A stretch of DNA of 28,583 nucleotides from Microbotryomycetes sp. JL201 (lineage: Eukaryota; Basidiomycota; Microbotryomycetes): contig JAQYUZ010000076.1 in the NCBI GenBank assembly GCA_033819885.1, positions 1 to 28,583 on the forward strand, read 5' to 3'. Below are positions 1 through 8,898 of the stretch, one piece after another. Position 1 is the first letter of the stretch; each line of letters begins with the position of its first letter. Position numbers and translations under genes: made by a program. Below the pieces are notes generated by a model. The model did no database searches. It was not told where the DNA came from and saw nothing but the letters and a program-made list of their open reading frames with translations.

Positions 1-410
1 GCGGGCGTGGAAGCTTCGAGCAAATTCCTCTGGCGTCCAGGCGGGAACTCGTCAGCGCTCGATTAGCAAAGCATTCATATGACGTATATCGGCAGAAACA
101 CGATCGGTACAACAAGCTCCTGATGCTGCCAAGGCACTAGTGCGCCTTGCTGCCCTGCATGACCGATGTGCGTCACAATTTCTCTGAGTACACCAGTCAA
201 GGGTTCTCGACCGGCATCACCAAAATCATGGCATCAGTCATTACATCATCTCCTTGGATTTTGGCTGGCAATCATGTACGAAATAAGTTACAAGCGACTC
301 GCCACAGCTATTGCTCCACCGGAAGCCAGCGGGTGCATTGACGTCAGGCAAGCATCGCACCATTCGTGCCTCACGCTCCTGACAGTAGTCTACATTTCAA
401 CACACCCGCA
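1..410. other. Left edge without a resolved gene
   Basis: No gene can be called here. At the extreme left the minus strand reads TPEEFARSFHAR off the window edge, which looks protein-like and could be an exon of a gene lying mostly outside, but it is too short to identify. The plus strand has two overlapping short open frames with no recognisable domain. The part next to position 410 is the 3' flank of the minus-strand hydrolase gene. Confidence 0.3.
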
Positions 411-1266
411 TCAGGCCTTCACATCAACGGACTGAAGAACAGTGCCGATGGCGTCTGCCAATTCGTGCGTCACGACTTCTACAAGAGTCGATGCTGAAAC
501 GGTGGATTTGCCATCTTGAGCGGGAATGTCACGGTCTCCGATGGCATCTTTGACAATGACGACATCGTAACCATTTTCCATGCCTGACCGAGCCGTGCCC
601 GTAACACAGACTGAGTGCGCAGCCAGCCGTCGTAAATGATCATTGTGAAGTAGATCAAACATTTGGCGAGTCGTTTTGGGTAATGTTGACAACGTGAGGC
701 ACACGGGCACAGTCAGTCAATGTTTCGGTACTATTCACATGGCCTAGCTCACCGTGAGCCATGTAACCGGTCAACACAATTTGCTTGATGTTTTTTGATT
801 GCAAGAACTCGTGCAAGTCTGTTCCGGTGAAGCTTGATGGAGCTTTCTTGATGATGACTTTTTCTCCGTCTGTAGGTCGCAGGTCGCCGATGAAGTCGCC
901 GCTGGCGTCTTTCAAATTAAAAATGGGTGCGTCTCCAGCGTCATGCTGAATCCAGATCACAGGAGCATTGGCCTGTGAAGCGCGGATTCGTCAGCAATGG
1001 GCCCCACACGGGTTTCAACACGTCCGGGGCTGCATGCGGCGCCTGTCGACCAATATTCCAGTTCCGACTTATGAGCTCACCTTGCGGTACGTGTCTACGA
1101 GCTGAGCGATGACGCCTTGTGCGGCATCGATGCCCGAGATCGCGAGCGGGGCGCCCGTGGCATACGTTCCCTGGGCATCTATCACGACGAGCGCCGTGCT
1201 GCCAGACGAAGCAGACACGTGAGAAGGCTTCAAGCCAATCAACTGGCGGAATGAAGGCGGAGTCAT
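411..1266 (-). CDS. Isochorismatase-family cysteine hydrolase
   Basis: Three exons on the minus strand (1266-1081, 972-753, 610-411) join in frame to 201 residues. The fold is the isochorismatase-like (nicotinamidase/cysteine hydrolase) Rossmann-type domain. The catalytic triad is visible: Asp30 in VVIDAQG, Lys105 in KAPSSF, and Cys137 in AHVCVTGTARSG. The second intron splits the Val codon just before the catalytic Cys; splicing rebuilds the family motif exactly, which supports the model. Family members hydrolyse amides, ureides or the vinyl ether of isochorismate, usually in the cytosol; the substrate here cannot be told. The length is usual for the family. I chose Met at 1266 (MTPPSFRQLIGLKPS); an upstream in-frame Met at 1320 would add 18 residues. 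Confidence 0.88.
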
Positions 1267-1406
1267 TGGGCAAGTGAGAGGGGAATGACGGTGCCGCAGA
1301 AAGTCCTTCACGAAACCCACGCCACCGTGTAAATGTCTTCTCTATCAACTCCGACTGCATCAATACATTGCAAAAGTTGCAAAGTCAACTCCATTTGCCT
1401 AAAGAA

Positions 1407-2314
1407 TTATTTCCGTGGCTTTGGCTTTGCTGCTTTTGGGTTCCATGCTTCAGGCTGGAAAGTGTCACTCGGATTGCCCTTGTGGACGCCAAAGGTCGGA
1501 TGCGCGCGAGCTATCGAGCATTCACACACGACTCAGATCACGGCTCAAGACTGAGAAATTCAAAAGACGTACCGAATTCTTCCTTTTTCTGCCTAAGAAG
1601 CTGTCGCTCGCGTTCTCGCTCTTCTTGCGCCATTTGTGCCACTCGCTCATCTCCTAAGCCTCCGCTACTTGCTGGATCGCCTGTAGAGCTCGATCCGGGC
1701 CCAGAACTGGGGCTCTCAGCACGGCTTTCGCTTTCGATCTCAGCTTGCCCGGTCGTCGGTTTGGCGAGCAAATTGTCGCGCTCGCCCTTCAGGCGTTGCT
1801 TCTCTTCCGCATAAGCTAGCCTCAGTTGCTCGACATTGTCTGCCAGTCTTGCTTGTCGTGCAGCATCTACTTTCAATTCCTCGATGCTCGGCGGATGCTG
1901 CCTCGTCCTTCTCATCCACGACGACCATTGCACTGTTTCGATTGTCAATTAGCTTCAGAAGGCATGCATACGTGCGATTACTCACCTGGGATAGACACAA
2001 ACTGATAATCGCTCAGAGGGCGCTCCTCGGCGTACTCGACGACTCGCTTTGCATGACGCCAGTCTTCTACAGTTGCACAAAGCAGTGATTGAGGGTCAGA
2101 CAGGGGTCATCCCGCTTATCAGTGAAAGACTTTAAACGTACTGGGATCGTTCGGTGACGGCCATTCGTAGAATGAGTTGCCTACGAATCGACAAGGGGAC
2201 GTAAGCCGAGTGAGCGCAGTGCCGACAAGGTCATCATTTACCTTCGAGATCTGATCCGACATAGAAGCGCTCCTTGCCAATGCGCATCATCCGCGCTATC
2301 CGTCTGAGAATCAT
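1407..2314 (-). CDS. Complex I assembly factor, NDUFAF2/N7BML-like
   Basis: Five minus-strand exons (2314-2242, 2180-2142, 2066-1986, 1932-1573, 1510-1407) give about 218 residues. The N-terminal half is an NDUFA12/NDUFAF2-family domain: RFYVGSDLEGNSFYEW, then a Lys/Arg-Arg-Val-Val-Glu-Tyr stretch, then VQWSSWMRRTRQHPPSIEEL. The motif W..W.R..R..PPS is typical of the NDUFAF2 (mimitin) assembly factors, which act in the mitochondrial matrix on a late complex I intermediate. The middle is a charged helix rich in Glu and Arg. The C-terminus FQPEAWNPKAAKPKPRK resembles the W-P-E-x-W-x-P tail of fungal homologues and is why I add exon 5. The acceptor of exon 5 is ambiguous: 1531 also keeps frame and adds 7 residues. 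The alternative, structural subunit NDUFA12, is less likely because of the long charged tail. Confidence 0.8.
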
Positions 2315-2328
2315 GGCGAGAGCAAGCG

Positions 2329-2348
2329 GAGAGAGAGAGAGAGAGAGG
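2329..2348. repeat. (GA)n microsatellite
   Basis: About nine GA units lie 15 nt upstream of the start codon of the minus-strand NDUFAF2-like gene, so they read as (TC)n in its leader. A pyrimidine-rich tract so near a start is common in fungal promoters and leaders and may be part of the core promoter. This is inference from position only. Confidence 0.7.
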
Positions 2349-2531
2349 GTTGTCGCGGCGCGGCACGACCAGTGAGCGACAGGTCAGAAGGTAGACATGT
2401 AAGATATATACAACAAGACGAAAACACACGCCGTCTCTCAAGAGCAAGCTTGAAACAGAGTCTACGCCACATTGCCTCCACCATCGGCACTCGTGGCGGC
2501 ACGGCTGATGCTCAGCAGCACGATTGGATGC

Positions 2532-3417
2532 CTAGACGCCGCCCATTGCACTCAGACCAACCCTGTCGCGAATGAGCGCCTTGTCGCCTGCTGAAATCCA
2601 TTCTCTCGCGCCACCGAGCCAAGACTCCCATGCTTGCTGAGCTTCGACCTCGTTGTCCTCGCCAAAATGCTGCTTCAACAAATCCCATGCACCTATCCAC
2701 AACGCGGGATCCGAGATCTTGGTGTTGAAGGGTGGAGGCGCTGACGGCGTTAGTGAACCGTCATCGATTGGCAGTGACGTCGTGTTGATCTGCAGCGAGG
2801 GCGGTCCTGCGCTCGTCGCGGGTGCAGGTTCCGATAATGTGAATGACGGAACGCTGACGGGGTTAGCCGCATTCGTAGGCTGTGCAGTGGCGGAGGGCGG
2901 AGCTGCTGCCTTTGTAATCATGAGGTTGACGACGGAGCCGTTCTCGACGGCGAACTCTTTCAAGAGGCGGTCTCCACCCATCGCCTTTCCCTTGAGAATC
3001 CATCTTTGCGCCTCTGGCTGTGGCGCGTCGGGGTATTGAGCTCTCAACTGCTCTTTGAGCGAGCTGATGGTAACGGTCGGCGCGCATTCGAGCGAGAACG
3101 TCAAGGGCGGCTTAAGTGACTTGATTGTCAGCGTAACAGACTCGTTCGTCTGGGCGGCTGCGTCCTCATCGTCCATTGGTGCTGGGGGCTCGACAACTGC
3201 GATCTGCACGTGTCAAAGGTCGTGTCAGCATGTCCAGTGCGGCAAGCAGTTCTTTCAACTGACTCACGTTGACCAAAGTGGGCTTCTTGTGCCTGTGCTC
3301 GATGGGCGGAATGTACGTGCTCACATATTTGAGCCGTTGCGTCGCGAGAATGTCTGCTTGTCGTTTGACAAAGTCAAGCTCGTCGTGGAGTTTCGTGTCG
3401 CTCAGGATCGTCTCCAT
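2532..3417 (-). CDS. GET5: Get5/Mdy2, ubiquitin-like GET-pathway protein
   Basis: Two exons (3417-3268 and 3203-2532) make 273 residues. Three parts are visible. Residues 1-50 (FVKRQADILATQRLKYVSTY and following PP) resemble the Get4-binding N-domain. Residues about 72-146 are a ubiquitin-like fold ending in LLKEFAVENGSVVNLMI. After a Pro/Ala/Ser-rich linker the last 60 residues (WIGAWDLLKQHF, IRDRVGLSAMGGV) match the Get5 homodimerisation domain. Get5 bridges Get4 and Sgt2 in the cytosol and hands tail-anchored proteins to Get3 for ER insertion. An in-frame Met at 3516 would add 33 Ser/Ala/Arg-rich residues; I prefer 3417 because the N-domain begins there. The gene is divergent from the MDR gene, with 446 nt between starts. 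Confidence 0.85.
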
Positions 3418-3863
3418 CTTGAAGTGACGAACGCGGTGCGTCGATTTGGCAGAGGCCGAGGCTCGCCCAGCTGGCGCGGCGCGTCGACTTGAAGAGCTCG
3501 AGTCCGCCGCGTACAATTGCAGCTTTCGGCATGCCTAAACTTCGAGATCTCAATGCGCTACATCTGTAGCAGGTGCACATTTCTGCTGGAATAGCTTGCC
3601 TCTTGTGCAAGAGCAGCGAGGTGATGCCTAGCCCCTGTCGGTCACGTGACGATGGGCTACGTCATCGGCCAATCTGTCGTAAAAGTTGGATGGTGGAAGC
3701 ATCGCAGTGAGACTCGGGTTTGGATTTACGTCCGAGAAGCGGATGTCTTTGAACTTCCAGTCAGAGTTCAGCTCAGACTTTTCGGTAGAGCCTTCGAACA
3801 GTTGCGAACCCTGCGACTCTGCTCAGAACCTTCGACAATCCTCAGCGTATCAATCCTGTCAAC
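3418..3863. promoter_or_regulatory. Divergent intergenic region, Get5 and MDR genes
   Basis: This 446-nt stretch separates the start codons of GET5 (minus) and the MDR oxidoreductase (plus) and must hold both promoters and leaders. Open frames in it have no recognisable domain. The GET5-proximal 99 nt are open in frame with GET5 and could be coding if the upstream Met at 3516 is used. I see no clear TATA box or other named element. Confidence 0.5.
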
Positions 3864-5412
3864 ATGAAAGCCTGGGTGTTTCGCAAGGCAAGATCACTTC
3901 ATGCATGCATGGCCAATGCTGCCCTTGCGCACAGACGCTTCGCACGCAGCCGCGCCGAGCAGGACCGTGCTGACCTGCAGGCTCCTTTTCCAGGCGGGCA
4001 AGCCTACAGATGTCCTCAAACTAGAGTCAGACTACCCCAAGCCGTCTCCGGCGGGCAAGAAGCTGCTCGTCGAGGTGCATGCCGTCGCACTGAACCGTTA
4101 GTGTTCTCGCCTTTGGGCATCTCATGAATCTCATCATGACCAAACCTTGAGCAGCTGTCGCGTGGAAAACGATGGGAACCGCGCCACTCTGCTGGGCTCA
4201 CAAAAAGCCAGCGGTCCCTGAAGCTGACATTGCTGGCAAGCTCGTAGACGGCGACGTCTCGGGCACAAATCTCAAAATCGGAGATGAAGTCATTGGCTTC
4301 ATACCGTACAACACGATCATGAAGCACGGTCAGGGTGGACTAGCCGAGTTCACACTTGTTGAATCCCACCTCGTGAAAAAGAAACCCGCCAACGTTTCGT
4401 TTGAAGAGGCGGCTTCGCTGCCATTGACAGCATTGACGGCGTGGCAAGCTCTCATTGATACAGGCAAGCTCACGGAAGCTGACGGAAAGCGCGTCTTCAT
4501 CGTAAGCTCTCGTGCGGCTCTCAAAGATCAAGGAAAACTTGCTGACGCTTGGCGACCACAGAACGGTGGCAGCGGCGGAGTGGGTGCTTATGCCGTGCAG
4601 GTGCGCGATCTGTAGTTCCGGCAAGCTTCGTGCTCCTGATATCGTGCTTCGCAGATCGCCAAGGCTTTCGGAGCATACGTCGTTACGACGAAATCAGAGT
4701 CATCGAAACAGCTCGTCGACTCGCTCGAGCCAGCCGAGTCGATCGACTACAAGAGCGTAAATCTGTCTCGACACCTCGCCGAAAACTACAGCGGAGATAA
4801 GGCATTCGACATTGTCTTTGACACAGTCGGTGTACCGGAACTCTACATCAACTGCGCTCGCTTCATCAAGGTGCGGTCGAGGTGAATCAAAAACTTCCTT
4901 ACACGTACTGAGCGTTCTGATCATGCAGCCGTCCGGCACATTCGTCGATATCGGTGAGCCCGGCGCCTCTCGTGACCACACGACGGCTGATCCTTGCCCT
5001 GCTGCAGCTGGTCCTCACCTGGGTGGCGGCGTTCTCTCCGCTGCCAGCACGGCACTCTCATTCGCCTCCAAAGCTTTCCTTCCAACATTCCTGGGAGGAA
5101 ACCCTTTCAAGTATAATATCATCATGCTGAAAGGTCTGACCATGGGAGACGAGTTTCAGCAGCTGGTCGACTTGGTGGCCAAGGGTACGCAGCTCGCCGC
5201 TCGCAGACTCCCAATAGGCAGCTTACAATGTTGTGCAGGCACCGTCAAGCCTCTCGTTGATTCTACTCACAAGTTTGAGGACGCTCTCCAAGCCTACGAA
5301 AGGCAGATGTCGTCGCGGTTAGTGTTGACTCTGTCTTTGAACGAGGCCTTTGCTCATGCGCTCGCTCGGGTTCAGTGCCAAGGGCAAAGTCATTGTTAAA
5401 GTCAAAGCCTGA
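3864..5412 (+). CDS. Zinc-less MDR oxidoreductase (quinone reductase-like)
   Basis: Nine exons (3864-3887, 3994-4096, 4155-4501, 4562-4600, 4655-4870, 4929-4953, 5008-5184, 5239-5317, 5376-5412) join in frame to 348 residues, the usual length of the medium-chain dehydrogenase/reductase family. The GroES-like N-domain has LNPVAWK, GDEVIGF and SLPLTALTAWQAL. The Rossmann NAD(P)H site is VFINGGSGGVGAYAVQIAKA. No structural-zinc Cys cluster or catalytic Cys/His pair is evident, so it belongs with the quinone reductase/RTN4IP1-like branch. The C-terminus GKVIVKVKA is typical of the family. Substrate unknown. Intron 1 follows an eight-codon first exon and has a GC donor (AAG then GCAAGA) with a CAG acceptor. 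It is tandem with the esterase gene. Confidence 0.87.
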
Positions 5413-5871
5413 CATGAATGAAGATCAAGGCTTGAAAGAGGAGTCCTGTAGTCTGTGCATATTTGTCTTGAAAACTCGACTTTCAAGCCCGCTTGTTTTC
5501 AGCTGTTAAGCTGCCAGCTTGCTGCAAGATATTGGCCGGAGGATCTGTGAGAATTTTTAAAACATGGCACAAAGGCCGGCTGTCGACCCAGTGCAGAGAA
5601 GGGCTGACTAAGAGTCGGCGAGCTGCGAAAAGATCGCCGTTCCAGTTGGAACTTGTAATAAGCCAGAGCACCTATTTAACGCCTCGCATATAGCTTCATG
5701 CTGTGCTGGTTCTGGTTAAAGACTACTCAATTTCGTGAGGGTGGGCTGGGTATTCCCCGCATCATTTTCTGCGAAGCCGCCTTAATTTTAGCGTCTCCGG
5801 CGACTTCTGAAATGAGGAGAGCAGTCCGTGTGGGGTTGTTCTCTACCTGTCAGGTCGTCTGATCAAACGAA
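5413..5871 (+). promoter_or_regulatory. Intergenic region upstream of esterase gene
   Basis: There are 459 nt between the MDR stop codon and the esterase start. It must contain the MDR 3' end and the esterase promoter. No conserved ORF, tRNA or repeat is visible; the two short open frames on either strand have no domain signal. Confidence 0.5.
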
Positions 5872-7946
5872 ATGGCTACTTCTTGGATCTCGTTTCAAGG
5901 CTTCGCCTGGTTTGCATGGCTGTCACTCGTCGTTTACCAAGTCAGACCGGCGAACGGGTTGCCGAAGCGCGCGCCGCCGACTGTCAAGACATCGGATGGC
6001 ACCACATGGATTGGAAAGCAGAACCTGGACATTGAAAACTTTCTGGGAATGCCGTTCGCTGAGCCGCCTTTGGGAAACTTGCGCTTTGCGCCACCAAAAC
6101 CACTCACGAAAGGCTTTGGAACGTTCGATGCATCTCAGTATGGGTACTCGTGCCCACAGATGCTTGGAGACAATACTGTGAGGCTATACAAAATCTTCAT
6201 GGAAGAAGATTGACTGAGTAGTATGTGTCCGCAGCCCATTCCCGCAGTTAGCAACCTTTTGTCCAGTGCGTTGACAGACGCTCTAAAGCTGCCTATCTTT
6301 GTGGCAGCTGGCGGAAAGTATGTGAGCGGGCGCGCCATTGATGCAGAAATGCTCATTCTTGTTTTGAGCAGCGCCAGTGAAGACTGCCTTACGATCAACG
6401 TCCAACGGCCAGCTGGTACGACTTCGAAAGCAAAGCTGCCAATTATGGCATTCATCTATGGAGGCGCCTTTGAATTAGGCGCTTCCGCCACATATGACGG
6501 CTCCTCGATCGTGCGAAGGTCGATGGCGAACAAACAGCCGGTCATATATGTCAGTTTCAACTACCGCCTGAACTCGTTTGGATTCCTCCCCGGCAAAGAA
6601 GTCGCCAGCGACCCAACGACATCGGTCAATGCCGGTCTCCTTGACCAGAGGCTCGCACTTGAATGGGTTGCAAAGAACATCGCTCAGTTCGGTGGCGACC
6701 CGGACAAGGTCACAATCTTTGGCGAAAGTGCCGGTGAGTGCCCAAAGGAACCATTGGCTTGCAGTTTGAGCTCAATCTGTTTCATTTTCAGGCGCCATCA
6801 GCATTGGCTTCCAGCTGATCGCCTACGATGGCAATATCGCGTCGGTGAATACAGGCAGACCCCTGTTTCGAGCTGCGATTATGGACTCTGGCGCTGTGCG
6901 TCCATTTGAGTGTATTCTGAGATGATCCGTCAGGTTGAAGATTCTGACTTGTCGTTTGCCAGCCCATTCCGGTCTTGGGACCAGAGAATGGCCAAGCTTC
7001 CTTCGACGTTGTCGCTCGAGAAACGGGATGCTCGACTGCAAGCGACAAGATTGCATGTCTGCGTGCCGTGCCTTATCAGAAACTTCTCGACGCGACAAAC
7101 AAGCTCCCAGGAATTTTTTCGGTCAGATCTGTCTCGCTCGCGTTCTTGCCGCGAACCGATGGCAAGTTCCTTCCTCGACTGGCCCAAGAGGCCGCGCGCA
7201 AAAAGACATTCGCGCGAGTGCCAATCATCAGTGGCAATCAATTTGATGAAGGCACGATCCTAGCTCTCGGCACGTACAACATTACGACCGATAATGCCGT
7301 CAAAAACTGGCTTCGCGACGTCTGGTTCCCGCGCACGACGGACGCTCAGCGAACAAAGATGCTGGAGTTGTACCCACGCAACCCTACACAGGGCAGTCCA
7401 TTTGATACGGGCTTGCTGTACGCTTACACGCCTCAGAACAAGCGGATCTCTGCGATGGTCGGCGACTTTGTTTTCCAAGCGGAGAGGAGGATCTTGCTCA
7501 AAGCTGCTCAAGGCATCATCCCGACCTGGTCTTATGTCAGCAGGGCACTCAGAGCGACACCTTTCCTGGGCAAGTTGCCGGTCGAGGAACTAGATTCACC
7601 TCGTTGCTGACTTGCGTTAGCTTACCCAGGTACTTTCCACGGTTCCGATCTCCTCTCGCTGTTCTTTTCCCCACTCGACCCGGCCACCGAGATCCAATCT
7701 CGATACATTGCCTTTGCGAACAACCTAGATCGTAAGTGGGCTTGCTGCAGATCACTTGTCGTGTTCCTAGCTCAGTCGCGTTTGCCACTCGCAGCCAATG
7801 TGCCGGGCTATCCCTACTGGCCTCAATACGGCACAAACCAGACGTTGTTGCAGTTCACCGACACAAAGTCTTCTTCGATGTTTGACACATACAGGAAGGA
7901 TGCGATTGCGTTCTGGGGTGATAACGCGGACGTGCTGTCACTATGA
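5872..7946 (+). CDS. Secreted type-B carboxylesterase/lipase
   Basis: Seven exons (5872-6177, 6235-6317, 6372-6733, 6792-6895, 6963-7569, 7621-7731, 7795-7946) give 574 residues, the usual length for fungal Candida rugosa-type lipases and cholinesterase-like enzymes. A signal peptide is visible: a hydrophobic stretch [14 protein letters not shown], then an Lys-Arg that may be a Kex2 site. Family marks in order: [14 protein letters not shown], oxyanion-hole YGGAF, nucleophile Ser249 in FGESAGAISIG (split by intron 3), likely acid Glu381 in NQFDEG, and His494 in GTFHGSDLL. It should hydrolyse lipid or other carboxylic esters outside the cell or at the wall. Intron 5 needs a GC donor (GCAAGT) to restore YPGTFHGSD; no GT donor there keeps the frame. 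Confidence 0.9.
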
Positions 7947-8111
7947 TAGCGCTGAGCGTGCAATTCCGAAATGACCTGCTTATGTACGGTTTCAAGGCAG
8001 TGATCTGGGATGCAAGAGTGATAAATTTGACAACAAGGTTTTCTGGAAGAGTAGACACGCGACGCAACCATTCAGGACAGCACAGAGAACAGGCCAGAGA
8101 TAAGAGCCTCT
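7947..8111. other. Convergent 3' region, esterase and RPB10
   Basis: This 165-nt stretch lies between the stop codons of the plus-strand esterase and the minus-strand RPB10. Both transcripts must end within or across it, so their 3' UTRs probably overlap. No separate feature is seen. Confidence 0.5.
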
Positions 8112-8576
8112 TTACTGCTGAACTTGCTTTCGTTCCATGGCTGTAGAGTCAGTAGTGGAGTCAGAGTCGGAGAACGCGCGTAATAGCAGGGCAAATGAGC
8201 GCTCACGATTGTCTGTGCGAAAGAGCAGCAGATAGTCAGCTCCTGCAGTAAAAGCACAGGGACAGTCGGGCTTACAGTGCAGCAACTTTTCAATCAAGTC
8301 GACGTGCGTCAAAACCATGCGCCGGCAGCAATACCGCTTCAGTCCGAGGCCATCGAGCGCCTCTCTGTGTACACAAGCGGCCAGGAAAATGACCCAGAGC
8401 CTGTGTCAGTCCACTGTCCCTAGAACCTAACGCAAGTGATGGCAGTCGGCTGCCGACGAAGCCTTGAAAAGGACGCCTCACCCTTCAGTGTGGTTGTTCT
8501 CGAGCAGGGCGAGGTACTGCGTCCACTTGTCACCGACAACTTTGCCGCATGAGAAACATCTGACGGGGATGATCAT
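8112..8576 (-). CDS. RPB10: RNA polymerase I/II/III subunit Rpb10 (ABC10-beta)
   Basis: Four exons (8576-8482, 8364-8276, 8212-8207, 8140-8112) make 72 residues. The sequence is near identical to known Rpb10: [54 protein letters not shown]. The zinc ligands are Cys7, Cys10, Cys44 and Cys45. Rpb10 is shared by all three nuclear RNA polymerases and caps the Rpb3/Rpb11 platform. The third exon is only 6 nt (ACAATC), between a CACAG acceptor and a GTGAGC donor; it completes Tyr, adds Asn and starts Pro of the conserved HYNP. Introns 2 (63 nt) and 3 (66 nt) are multiples of three with no in-frame stop. The start codon lies 322 nt from that of divergent ProRS. Confidence 0.93.
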
Positions 8577-8898
8577 GGCGACCGCGAGAGTGTGGCAGAG
8601 CACGACAACGCGCTGGTGTCTGCGGCTTTTTTCAATAGGCGGTTTTCGTAGTCGGGGCTCTTACAGACTATCTGTCGTTTGTAACTGCGAATTCATCTGC
8701 CGTTGCCCTCTCAGAACAACCACGGTGGCCCTGCGTCGACTCGCACACAGCCTCTGGACAGCTTCACGTCAACGTTCAACAGTCGTCCAGCCCGAATTCA
8801 CGCCTTTGCGCGCGTGCCCTCGTCGCGTACAGCACTTGGCGTTTCACTCAAGCGCCAACCTCGGAAAGCGTCGGTTCACGAGCGTCGACCACGTCAAG
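8577..8898. promoter_or_regulatory. Divergent promoter region, RPB10 and ProRS
   Basis: The 322 nt between the two start codons serve both genes. The whole stretch is also open in the ProRS reading frame, back across the RPB10 start, and encodes a basic, Ser/Arg-rich sequence (see findings). The context of the ProRS ATG at 8899 (A at -3, G at +4) is favourable, so I treat this region as non-coding by default. Confidence 0.55.

Noticed and set aside
1407-2314. Structural complex I subunit NDUFA12
   Set aside because: The domain is shared, but the long charged extension and the FQPEAWNP tail fit the assembly factor NDUFAF2 better.
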